Origin: Nocardioides rubriscoriae | GTDB taxonomy: Bacteria; Actinomycetota; Actinomycetes; Propionibacteriales; Nocardioidaceae | Length of the DNA stretch: 64,000 nucleotides | Assembly: GCF_008087085.1 (NCBI RefSeq) | Contig: NZ_VIYJ01000007.1 | Span: 62,001 to 126,000, forward strand | Reading direction: 5' to 3' | Shown: one piece after another, positions 49,820 through 57,685 of the stretch | Layout of the letters: every line of letters begins with the position of its first letter | How positions within the stretch are numbered: the stretch's first letter is position 1 | Position numbers and translations under genes: made by a program | Notes under the pieces: generated by a model | Seen by the model: the letters and a program-made list of their open reading frames with translations, nothing else | Databases searched by the model: none | What the model was told of the DNA's origin: nothing

Positions 49820-50236
49820 CGCCACCGCGCACGGCCGCCCGGTCCACCCCCTGACCATGCGGCGGTCAACGAGCGACCGCTTCGTCGTCGTGACCTGATC
49901 GAACGATGGTGTAGACGCACCGCCCTGTTGCTGTGCCCCTCGCCATCGGTTCTCATCAGAGTCGTTTCTGCTCGGGCCGAACTACGAGCATGCCGAGGTC
50001 GGGCGCGCCCCCACGGTGGTTTCGAGGCTCGTCAATAGCGCTCCTCGCACCTCAACCACCGTGGGCGCCCGACCGTGCCGCCAGGAGGGCTCTGCGGTCG
50101 TCGAAGGTGAACCCGCCGATCGGGGGCCGCGACGAGTTGCGTGGGCATGCCGGACTGGGCACCCGATCAGGTCACGGGGGCACGACACGACCCGTACGGA
50201 TCACAGGGACCGTCCGCGCACCATGGACAGTGCCCC
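49820..50236. other. 417-base gap without a convincing gene
   Basis: Short frames here show no family motif, RBS or compositional bias, and I read it as non-coding between two convergent genes. It holds one long imperfect inverted repeat (49998-50073). Confidence 0.6.
49998..50073. repeat. Imperfect inverted repeat (GGTGGTT-type element)
   Basis: Left GGTCGGGCGC then CCACGGTGGTT pairs with AACCACCGTGG then GCGCCCGACC, with a 4-base bulge (GCCC). The middle contains CGAGGCTCGTC and GCTCCTCGCACCTC. The outer motif GGTGGTT...AACCACC resembles a repeat seen between genes in related actinobacteria. Confidence 0.7.
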
Positions 50237-52639
50237 TCAGAGCACCTCGGCCCGGCCCCCCACGAGCTCGGGCTCGCCACCCTCGACCGGCTGCTCGGGC
50301 TCGCTGACCCGCGCCCGCTGGAACGCCGAGACCGGGACCCACGCCGCGCGCCGGCGCACCCGCGGCGGGGTGCCGGCGGTGAGCGCCTCGCAGACGAGCA
50401 GGACGTCGTCGCGCAGCTGGCCGGGCTCGACGGCGTGGCGGCGGGCGTAGCGCAGCCGCTCGAGCGCGCCGACGACCCGGTCGAGGGCCGCGACGGCGTC
50501 GGGGGCAAGGTCTGGTCCTTGGGCGGGGCGCGGGTCGTTGATGCCGGGTCGACCGAACCACCGCACCAGGACGTCACGGGTCTCGCGGGGCGAGCGTGCC
50601 TCCGGCCAGGGCAGGCGCAGGTCGACGGCGCAGGCGCGCAGCTCGTGCCAGGCGGACTCGGGGCCGCCGGCCAGGCGTCGCTCGCGCTGGCGGCGACGCA
50701 GGGTCCGGGGGAGCAGGACCAGCCCCACGACCAGCAGCAGCCCTCCGACCACGACGAGCAGCCGCAGCCACGGGAACGACGACCCGCTGTCGGGTCCGGT
50801 GGAGGCGGCCTGCGGCACCTCGGCCCGCTCGCGCGGGGCCGTCGGCGTCGGGGTGGTCCCGCGGCTCGGGGTGTCGTCGCTGGGTCGCGTGCTGGGCAGG
50901 TCGGTGGGCTCGACGGCGGAGACGACCTCGTCGGCGTAGGTGGGCTGGGTGCCACCGGTGCGCGCGTCGGGCGTCGGGTCGAACAGCACCCATCCCGCAC
51001 CGGGGAAGAACAGCTCGACCCAGGCGTGCAGGTCGTGCGAGCTGTAGACGAAGGTGCCGGGCTGGCTGGTCACGGGCTCGGGCTTGAGGAACCCGACCGC
51101 GACCCGCGCGGGGATGCCGAGCTGGCGCGCCATCACGCCCATCGCGGCCGCGAACTGCTCGCAGTAGCCGACCCGGCCGCCCTTGGCGTCGGGGTCGAGG
51201 AAGTCGAGGAGCTCGCCGGTGCCGACCCCGCCGCCGGGGTCGTCGGGCAGGGCGTAGCGGAAGCCCCCGGTCTCGCGGAAGAACTGGTTGAGCAGCACCG
51301 CGCGCTCGAAGTCGGTCGTGGCGCCCTGGGTGGCCTGGCGGGCGTAGGTGGCGATCGCCGGCGGGAGGTCGTCGGGCAGCTCGGTCAGCTCGTCGGGCAC
51401 GACGGTGGTCGAGGCGTTGAGCTTGAGCAGCTGGTCGTCGGCGTACGTCGGCTCGGCGGCGGTCATCGTGTAGCTCAGCCCGGCCGTCGTGAGGCCGTCG
51501 TCACTGGCCAGGAAGTCCATCGTCGTCGGGTCGAAGCGCCAGTCGCCCTCGGCGTCGATGCCGGTGATCGGCGCCTGGGTCGGCAGCCAGCGCGACTCGA
51601 ACTGCTCGGAGGTCTCCACCTGGTAGCCGGCCTCGGAGAAGCTGACCACGCTGGGGTTGACACCGGCGAGCGGCGGGAGGGTGCCCTGCGCGAGGTTGTA
51701 GGTGGGGACGTCGCGGTCGCCCGAGCTCCACTCGTTGGCGGTGAAGCGGTTGAGCACCGAGATGCGCAGGTGGTCGGGGGCCGGGTCGTCGGTACGGACG
51801 GTGACCAGGTCGATGTCGGCGCCGCGCACGAGGTCCTCGCGCAGGTCGAGCATCGGGTTGGTGACCCGGATGTCGCCGTCACCGCCGTTGCCCGGCCCGA
51901 CGTCGAAGACCGAGAAGCTCAAGGTGGGCACCGCCAGCGGCACGAGCACGGCGATGACGGTGGCCAGCGACCCGACGCCCAGGGCGCTGGCCCGGACCGA
52001 GGGGCTCAGGCGGCGTACGGGGGCGTTGCCACCGTCGAGCGAGCGGCCCCACCGCGACAGGTGCTCCTCCTCCTGCAGGAACAGCAGCAGCAGGAACCCC
52101 GCCGCCGTGGCGGCGAACACCCACCAGGACAGGCCGCGGTCGAGCAGGCTGATCGGCACGCTGTAGACGGTCAGCAGGGGCAGGCCCGCCAGCGGGACCC
52201 GTCGCAGGGTGGCCGCGCACAGGTCGACCAGGACCATCGCGACGAACCCGCCGACGACCAGGAGCGGCTGGACCGTGATGGTGTCGGTCGACGGGACGGG
52301 CGAGGCGTAGACGTTGGCGGCGTCGACGGCGTCGGACAGGGCGGCCCAGAACGCGTCGAAGGGGTAGGGGCGCGAGGCCACCACCTGGCAGGTCACCGCG
52401 CCGCCGACCAGCAGCTGGACCAGGACGACCGCGGCGCCGGGCAGGCGTCGCCACCGTGCCAGGGCGCCGGACACGGCGATCGCGGCCCCCACGACGACCA
52501 GCGCGACCAGGAACGACCCGGAGCGGTCGGTGAAGCCCCGCCACGACCACATCGCCGCCCAGGTCGTCGCCGCGGCGGCCAGGGAGAAGCGCAGGTGGCC
52601 GGTCAGGGCCGCGCGCTCGCGGCGACGCACGGTGCTCAC
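50237..52639 (-). CDS. TgpA-like membrane transglutaminase
   Basis: 800 residues from a GTG overlapping the DUF58 stop. N-terminal helices (about 15-210, five to six segments), then an outside domain with a transglutaminase-like catalytic core: Cys in GRVGYCEQFAAAMG, His in SSHDLHAWVE and Asp in WVLFDPTPD. A Pro/Thr linker and one more helix (SFPWLRLLVVVGGLLLVVGL) lead to a cytosolic DUF4129-type tail. Last gene of the MoxR-DUF58-transglutaminase unit, an arrangement seen in many bacteria. Its substrate, probably a wall or surface protein, is unknown. Confidence 0.92.
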   Translation of the reverse strand: MSTVRRRERAALTGHLRFSLAAAATTWAAMWSWRGFTDRSGSFLVALVVVGAAIAVSGALARWRRLPGAAVVLVQLLVGGAVTCQVVASRPYPFDAFWAALSDAVDAANVYASPVPSTDTITVQPLLVVGGFVAMVLVDLCAATLRRVPLAGLPLLTVYSVPISLLDRGLSWWVFAATAAGFLLLLFLQEEEHLSRWGRSLDGGNAPVRRLSPSVRASALGVGSLATVIAVLVPLAVPTLSFSVFDVGPGNGGDGDIRVTNPMLDLREDLVRGADIDLVTVRTDDPAPDHLRISVLNRFTANEWSSGDRDVPTYNLAQGTLPPLAGVNPSVVSFSEAGYQVETSEQFESRWLPTQAPITGIDAEGDWRFDPTTMDFLASDDGLTTAGLSYTMTAAEPTYADDQLLKLNASTTVVPDELTELPDDLPPAIATYARQATQGATTDFERAVLLNQFFRETGGFRYALPDDPGGGVGTGELLDFLDPDAKGGRVGYCEQFAAAMGVMARQLGIPARVAVGFLKPEPVTSQPGTFVYSSHDLHAWVELFFPGAGWVLFDPTPDARTGGTQPTYADEVVSAVEPTDLPSTRPSDDTPSRGTTPTPTAPRERAEVPQAASTGPDSGSSFPWLRLLVVVGGLLLVVGLVLLPRTLRRRQRERRLAGGPESAWHELRACAVDLRLPWPEARSPRETRDVLVRWFGRPGINDPRPAQGPDLAPDAVAALDRVVGALERLRYARRHAVEPGQLRDDVLLVCEALTAGTPPRVRRRAAWVPVSAFQRARVSEPEQPVEGGEPELVGGRAEVL

Positions 52640-53958
52640 GAGACCACCGCCGGGGCGGGGGAGGCGGGACCCTCCGCGGTCGGCCCGTGCTCGCGGGCGG
52701 GCACGCGTGACGACGTACGGCCGAGGTCCTCCCAGACCGACTCGAGCCGGTCGCGGGGGCCGAGGGTGACCGCGCGCCAGCCGCTGCGGGCCAGGAACGG
52801 CGTCGCCGCGCCCGTGCCGCCCGTGGCCTGCGAGCCCGACCACGCGTCGACGTCGAGCGCGATCGCCATCGCCGACGTCGTGTGGTGCACGATGCGCCGC
52901 AGCGCGGGGGCGTCGGACTGGTCGAGGCCGCCGACGACGGCGACCGTGAGGCCGCCGTGGGCCTGCTCGCCCATCCAGGACGTGTCGATCTGGCGGCGGT
53001 GGTCGAGCTGGACCACGGCGAGCGCCTCGAGGATCGGGCGGGCGTTGAGGTCGGCGTCGCGCAGGTGCCACTGGCCGCCGCCCGCCGGGCCGCCGGCGTC
53101 CTCGCCGGAGGCGGTGACCAGCCGGACCTGGAAGCCGCGGTGGGCCAGGTGCACCGCGACCGAGGCCGCCGCCACGACGGCCGCCTCGAGCGAGGAGGCG
53201 ATGCCCTGGCCGCGGTGGGCGGTCAACCGGTTGTCGATCAGGATCGTGGCCCGCGACTGCCAGGGCTGCTCCTCGCGGCGCACCATCAGCTCGCCGGTGC
53301 GCGCCGAGCTGGGCCAGTGCACCCGGCGCAGGTCGTCGCCCTGGCGGTAGTCGCGGACGGTGACGTCCTCGGCGGAGCCCATCGCGAAGGCCCGCGGGCG
53401 GTTGTCGCCCGACCCGGTCCAGCCACCGCCGAGCGGGATGGCCGGCAGCGGCACCGTGCGGGGGGTGACGACCAGCGGGACCGTCATCCGGAACGCGCGC
53501 CCCAGCTCGACCAGGCCGAACGCGTCGCCCACGCGCACCGTCATGGGGCCGATCTCGAAGCGGCCGCGCACGTCGGAGCGGATCTGGTAGGAGACCTGCC
53601 GCCGCCAGCCGTGGCCGATGCCGTCGAGGACGAAGCGCGGACGGGTGCCGAGCACGTAGGGCACGTGGTCCTCGAGCAGCAGCACGCCGCTGGGGGTGCG
53701 TCCCTCGTTGGTGAGCGCCAGGTTGACCCGGGCGGGCTGGCCGGCGACGACCAGCTGCGGGGTCACGGTGCGGACCAGGGCGAGGCGGTAGCGCGAGCGC
53801 CCCAGCACCAGGGCGGTCACCAGCGGCAGCGCGACGACCAGGACACCGACCCGGGTCAGGGCCGGTTGGCCGAGCAGCACCGCGCAGACGATCGCGGTGA
53901 TGCCGGCGGCCAGGAACGCCCGTCCGCGGACGGTCAGGCCGGAGAACGCCTCACGCAC
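52636..53958 (-). CDS. DUF58 protein
   Basis: 440 residues. Two N-terminal helices (AFLAAGITAIVCAVLLG and VGVLVVALPLVTALVLG), a beta-sandwich-like middle (VVAGQPARVNLALTNEGRTP) and the DUF58 core VRDYRQGDDLRRVHWPSSARTGELMVRREE, followed by a von Willebrand A-like segment (ATILIDNRLTAH). DUF58 proteins are partners of MoxR ATPases. Overlaps of 8 bases with the MoxR stop and 4 with the transglutaminase start show one coupled operon. Confidence 0.92.
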   Translation of the reverse strand: MREAFSGLTVRGRAFLAAGITAIVCAVLLGQPALTRVGVLVVALPLVTALVLGRSRYRLALVRTVTPQLVVAGQPARVNLALTNEGRTPSGVLLLEDHVPYVLGTRPRFVLDGIGHGWRRQVSYQIRSDVRGRFEIGPMTVRVGDAFGLVELGRAFRMTVPLVVTPRTVPLPAIPLGGGWTGSGDNRPRAFAMGSAEDVTVRDYRQGDDLRRVHWPSSARTGELMVRREEQPWQSRATILIDNRLTAHRGQGIASSLEAAVVAAASVAVHLAHRGFQVRLVTASGEDAGGPAGGGQWHLRDADLNARPILEALAVVQLDHRRQIDTSWMGEQAHGGLTVAVVGGLDQSDAPALRRIVHHTTSAMAIALDVDAWSGSQATGGTGAATPFLARSGWRAVTLGPRDRLESVWEDLGRTSSRVPAREHGPTAEGPASPAPAVVS

Positions 53959-55015
53959 GGTGGCGGGAGCCGGCGGGGCCCGGGGCGGCGACCGGTGGGG
54001 CGCCGGCTGCGCGCTGGGGGCTGGGCACGGGGACGCCGGCCACGATGGCGTCGAGGATCGTCGCGGTGGTGCGGCCCCCCATCGCGGCCTCGACGCTGGG
54101 GAGCAGCCGGTGGGCCAGGACCGGGCGGGCCAGCAGCTGGACGTCGTCGGGCAGCACGTAGTCGCGGCCCTGGATCGCCGCGTGGGCCTTGGCCGCGCGC
54201 ACCAGGTGGAGCGTGGCGCGCGGCGAGGCCCCCAGCACCAGGTCGTCGGTACGACGGGTGGCCCCGGTGAGCGCGACGACGTACTGCTGGATCGCGGGGG
54301 AGACGTAGACCTGGTTGACGATGCCGCTGAGCTTGCGGATCTCGCCGGCGTCGGTGACCGCCTCGAGGTCGTCGAGCGGGCGGGCGTAGGTGTGGCTGTC
54401 GAGCATCGCGATCTCGGCGGCCTCGACCGGGTAGCCGATCGACACCCGGGCCATGAAGCGGTCGCGCTGGGCCTCGGGCAGGGCGTAGGTGCCCTCCATC
54501 TCGATGGGGTTCTGCGTCGCGATGACCATGAAGGGGGCGTCGAGCTCGTAGGTGACGTTGTCGACGGTGACCTGGCGTTCCTCCATGCACTCCAGCAGCG
54601 CCGACTGCGTCTTGGGCGAGGCCCGGTTGATCTCGTCGCCGACGACGATGTTGGCGAACACCCCGCCGGGGCGGAACTCGAACTCGCGGGTGTTCTGGTT
54701 GAAGATCGAGACGCCGGTGACGTCGGACGGCAGCAGGTCGGGCGTGAACTGGATGCGCCGCACCGAGCAGTCGATGCTGCGGGCCAGGGCCTTGCTGAGC
54801 ATGGTCTTGCCGACCCCCGGGACGTCCTCGATGAGCAGGTGGCCCTCGGCCAGCAGCACCACCAGCGCCGACTGGACGACGTCGGGCTTGCCCTCGATCA
54901 CCCGCTCGATGTTGGCGCGCACGGCTGCGACCACCCGCGCCAGCGTCTCGAGGTCGGCCGAAGCGGCGCTCGTTGTCTCCACGTCTGCGAGGTCCTTCCC
55001 TGACCCGTCCGTCAC
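53951..55015 (-). CDS. moxR: MoxR-family AAA+ ATPase
   Basis: 354 residues from the GTG at 55015; a GTG at 54979 is an alternative. Seen: Walker A DVPGVGKTMLSKAL, GVFANIVVGDEINRASPKTQSALLECMEERQ (Walker B and sensor region), NPIEMEGTYALPEAQRDRF and the late GASPRATLHLVRAAKAHA (sensor 2). MoxR proteins act as chaperone-like ATPases, usually helping assemble factors encoded in the same operon. A TACGGT box lies 8 bases before the first GTG, which favours that start. The gene is divergent from mraZ across 268 bases. Confidence 0.94.
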   Translation of the reverse strand: MTDGSGKDLADVETTSAASADLETLARVVAAVRANIERVIEGKPDVVQSALVVLLAEGHLLIEDVPGVGKTMLSKALARSIDCSVRRIQFTPDLLPSDVTGVSIFNQNTREFEFRPGGVFANIVVGDEINRASPKTQSALLECMEERQVTVDNVTYELDAPFMVIATQNPIEMEGTYALPEAQRDRFMARVSIGYPVEAAEIAMLDSHTYARPLDDLEAVTDAGEIRKLSGIVNQVYVSPAIQQYVVALTGATRRTDDLVLGASPRATLHLVRAAKAHAAIQGRDYVLPDDVQLLARPVLAHRLLPSVEAAMGGRTTATILDAIVAGVPVPSPQRAAGAPPVAAPGPAGSRHRA

Positions 55016-55189
55016 TGGCACCCACCGTAGGGCGTCGGGGCAACTTACGACGCTCCGTGCTCCGGGGATCCGACGGCGCGGGTCACGTTTTGGTTGCGAC
55101 CCCGGCACCGCGCGGCACCGGGTGGGCCGGGGCGGGCCGGGGCGGGCCGGGGAAGAGCGGGGGGCGCCGTGGAGGAAACGGGAGCGAAA

Positions 55190-55239
55190 GTGGTTGCGAG
55201 TGGAGCAAAGTGGCGTATGGTGGGGGAAAGTGGAGCAAC
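55190..55239 (+). promoter_or_regulatory. Five 10-base-spaced GTGG boxes: MraZ operator over the mraZ promoter
   Basis: GTGG begins at 55190, 55200, 55210, 55220 and 55230 without any slip in phase; units read like GTGGAGCAAA. MraZ rings bind runs of short repeats at 10-base spacing in other bacteria. A promoter (TTGCGA at 55194, TATGGT at 55216) lies under the boxes, so bound MraZ would block the dcw transcript. Confidence 0.85.
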
Positions 55240-55283
55240 CGAGCAGTGTGGTGGGTCGAGATGGCTGAGGCAGGAGGTGCCCG

Positions 55284-55703
55284 ATGCGTTTCATGGGCAC
55301 GTTCCGCCCCAAGCTCGACGAGAAGGGCCGTCTGTTCCTGCCCGCCAAGTTCCGCGACCGCCTCGCCGAGGGGGTCGTGGTGACGCAGGGACAGGAGAAG
55401 TGCCTGGTCGTCTGGCCGCCGGAGGTCTTCGACATCGAGGCCGACAAGGCCGCCGAGCGCTCGATGACCGACAAGGCCGCCCGCGGCTACCAGCGGATGT
55501 TCTTCTCCGGCGGTGACGAGGTCGTGCCCGACAAGCAGGGCCGGGTCTCGATCCCGCCGGCGCTGCGCGAGTACGCCAGGCTCGAGAAGGACGTGGTCGT
55601 CATCGGCGTCCGCAACCGCCTCGAGATCTGGAACCCCACCGCGTGGGACGAGTACCAGGCCGCCGAGATCCAGCGCTTCGCCGACCTCGACGAGTCCGAC
55701 TAG
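55284..55703 (+). CDS. mraZ: MraZ, transcriptional regulator of the dcw cluster
   Basis: 139 residues with two SpoVT/AbrB-type domains: MRFMGTFRPKLDEKGRLFLPAKFRD with the DxxGR motif, and DEVVPDKQGRVSIPPALREYA with the second DxxGR. It forms ring oligomers that bind the boxes before its own gene and usually represses the dcw operon. RBS GGCAGGAGGTG precedes the ATG. Here the next gap also contains many box-like CCAC sequences in the opposite orientation. Confidence 0.96.
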   Translation: MRFMGTFRPKLDEKGRLFLPAKFRDRLAEGVVVTQGQEKCLVVWPPEVFDIEADKAAERSMTDKAARGYQRMFFSGGDEVVPDKQGRVSIPPALREYARLEKDVVVIGVRNRLEIWNPTAWDEYQAAEIQRFADLDESD

Positions 55704-56038
55704 CCGGCCACCCCACTCCGCTCCACCTGCTCCACCCCGCACCACCGCACCACGACAACTGCACAACGGATCCGTAGGACGAGGCTCTGCCCGCTCCTGC
55801 ACGCCGCCGTCTGGGACACCTTCCCCGGCCCCAGAAAGCAGCGCTTCCCCGAGACCTCCGCCCACCAGCACCGAGGTGGCCGGAGCGGGCGGGACCTGGC
55901 CCTGCGGATCCACCCTGCTCCACCTCGCTCTACCTCGCTCCACCTTGCTTCACCTTGCTTCACCACCGCGCTCCACCACCGCGCTCCACCACCTCCCACG
56001 CACCACCGCGCACCACCAACACATCTGGGGTCGAACCG
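55704..56038 (-). repeat. Opposite-strand array of GTGGAGC-like boxes between mraZ and rsmH
   Basis: A 335-base gap without a gene. From 55910 to 55960 the plus strand has CCACC, CCACC, CTACC, CCACC, TCACC, TCACC at exact 10-base steps; on the minus strand this reads GTGGAGC/GTGAAGC units like those before mraZ. More CCAC copies at 55713, 55723 and 55732, and at 55974 and 55987. The stretch is C-rich on one strand and unlike coding DNA around it. It may be a second MraZ binding region; inference. Confidence 0.65.
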
Positions 56039-56197
56039 ATGAGCACCGCACCCGCCACCCGCGCCGAGGTGGTGAACCCTGCCGATCGCCGGGTCCGCCA
56101 CCAGGCCCGCGACGCGGCGGTGCTGATGTCGTTCTCCTTGGCCACGTCGTTGCTCCTCGCAGCAGCGTTCCTGCTGCTGGCCCGGCTGGGACGCTGA
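56039..56197 (+). CDS. Small membrane protein between mraZ and rsmH
   Basis: 52 residues, [21 protein letters not shown] at the start (first 20 or so soluble, basic), then one hydrophobic helix [24 protein letters not shown] at the end. ATG at 56039 with a weak GGGG upstream; stop one base before the rsmH GTG, so translation would be coupled. Not present in the mycobacterial order I remember. Size, charge and single helix resemble small division-regulating proteins, but I know no family. Confidence 0.6.
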   Translation: MSTAPATRAEVVNPADRRVRHQARDAAVLMSFSLATSLLLAAAFLLLARLGR

Positions 56198-56198
56198 G

Positions 56199-57221
56199 GT
56201 GTCCCGCCCCCAGCACGACCCGGTGCTCCTCGACCGGGTCGTGGCCCTCCTGGAGCCCGCCCTCGACCACGAGGGTGCGGTGCTCGTCGACGCCACGCTA
56301 GGGCTCGGCGGGCACTGCGAGGCGGTGCTGGCCCGCTGCGGCCTGGCCCGCGTCGTCGGCATCGACCGCGACCCGCAGGCCCTCGAGCTCGCGCGGGCCC
56401 GGCTGGCGCCGTACGGCGAGCGCTTCACCGCCGTCCACGCCGTCTACGACGAGATCCCCGACGTGCTCGCCGACCTCGGCCTGAGCGAGGTCGACGGCGT
56501 GCTGTTCGACCTCGGGGTCTCCTCGATGCAGCTCGACGTGCCCGAGCGCGGGTTCGCCTACGCCGTCGACGCCCCCCTCGACATGCGGATGGACGGCAGC
56601 ACCGGCGCCACCGCCGCCGACGTCCTCAACACCTACAGCGCCGGCGAGCTGACCCGGGTGCTGCGCGACTACGGCGAGGAGAAGTTCGCCCGCAAGATCG
56701 CCGGCGCGATCGTCCGGCGCCGCGAGACCACGCCGTTCACCACCAGCGCCGCGCTCGTCGAGCTGCTCTACGACGAGATCCCGGCCCCGGCCCGGCGTAC
56801 GGGCGGGCACCCGGCCAAGCGGACCTTCCAGGCCCTGCGCATGGAGGTCAACGACGAGCTCGCGGTGCTGCGCCGCGCGATCCCCGCGGCCATCGACGCC
56901 CTCGCCGTGGGCGGGCGCGTGGTCGTGGAGTCCTACCACTCCCTCGAGGACCGCCTGGTCAAGCAGGCCTTCGTCGCGGTCACGCGCAGCGAGCTGCCGC
57001 CCGACCTGCCGTTCGTGCCCGAGGGCAGCGAGCCGGCCCTGCGCCTGGTCACCCGGGGCGCCGAGAAGGCCGACGCCGCCGAGACCGCCGCCAACCCGCG
57101 CGCCGCCTCGGTGCGCCTGCGGGCCGTCGAGCGCGTCCGTCCCCGCACCCCCGCCTCCACCCATGCCTCCACCCACGCCTCCAGCAGGACCACCCGACCC
57201 GGAAAGGGAGCCGCATCATGA
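56199..57221 (+). CDS. rsmH: 16S rRNA (cytosine1402-N4)-methyltransferase RsmH
   Basis: 340 residues. Seen: [31 protein letters not shown] (SAM-binding loop), [32 protein letters not shown], and [21 protein letters not shown]. These are the diagnostic RsmH/MraW motifs. It methylates C1402 in the ribosomal decoding centre. The C-terminus ends in a repeated Ala-Ser-Thr-His stretch from a 12-base repeat. Start GTG at 56199; stop overlaps ftsL (ATGA). Confidence 0.95.
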   Translation: MSRPQHDPVLLDRVVALLEPALDHEGAVLVDATLGLGGHCEAVLARCGLARVVGIDRDPQALELARARLAPYGERFTAVHAVYDEIPDVLADLGLSEVDGVLFDLGVSSMQLDVPERGFAYAVDAPLDMRMDGSTGATAADVLNTYSAGELTRVLRDYGEEKFARKIAGAIVRRRETTPFTTSAALVELLYDEIPAPARRTGGHPAKRTFQALRMEVNDELAVLRRAIPAAIDALAVGGRVVVESYHSLEDRLVKQAFVAVTRSELPPDLPFVPEGSEPALRLVTRGAEKADAAETAANPRAASVRLRAVERVRPRTPASTHASTHASSRTTRPGKGAAS

Positions 57222-57685
57222 GCAGCACCGCACCCCAGCGCCGTCCGGCGACCGTCCGGAGCCGGTTCGCCCCCCACCTCGACGGCGCCGCCCTCGACCG
57301 GGCCCGCCTGGCCGTGGTGCCCCGGCTGCGCAGCCGGGCCCCCCGGGTACCGTTCGTGATGCTCGTGAGCGTGCTGCTGCTGACCGGTGTCGTGGGCCTG
57401 CTGCTCTTCAACACCTCGATGCAGCAGGCGTCGTTCACGGCCTCGCGGCTCGAGGACGAGTCGAAGGTGCTGGCCGCTCGCGAGCAGGCCCTGACCACCG
57501 AGCTCGACCGGCTGCGCAACCCCGACCGGCTCGCGGCGCTGGCCTGCAAGCAGGGCATGGTGGTCGGCCCGCCCGCTGCCTTCATCGACCTGACCACCGG
57601 ACGCGTCACCGGCGTCCCGGCCCCCGCCGAGGCCGGTCCGTGCCTCGGGACCCCGCCGGCCCCGGCGTCGAAGGTGCGCCGCTAG
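57218..57685 (+). CDS. ftsL: FtsL-like cell division protein
   Basis: 155 residues. One transmembrane helix (about 46-66, [21 protein letters not shown]) followed by a coiled-coil with leucine heptads ([36 protein letters not shown], the typical N-P-x-R-L-E-x-x-A pattern). FtsL pairs with FtsB/DivIC and activates FtsW-FtsI at the septum. Sequence conservation is low in the family; position between rsmH and ftsI decides the call. The stop TAG shares a base with the ftsI GTG. Confidence 0.9.
   Translation: MSSTAPQRRPATVRSRFAPHLDGAALDRARLAVVPRLRSRAPRVPFVMLVSVLLLTGVVGLLLFNTSMQQASFTASRLEDESKVLAAREQALTTELDRLRNPDRLAALACKQGMVVGPPAAFIDLTTGRVTGVPAPAEAGPCLGTPPAPASKVRR

Noticed and set aside
50141..53350. 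1069-codon plus-strand frame opposite transglutaminase and DUF58
   Set aside because: Shadow frame; the minus strand carries the catalytic triad and membrane helices, and the operon overlaps fit that strand.
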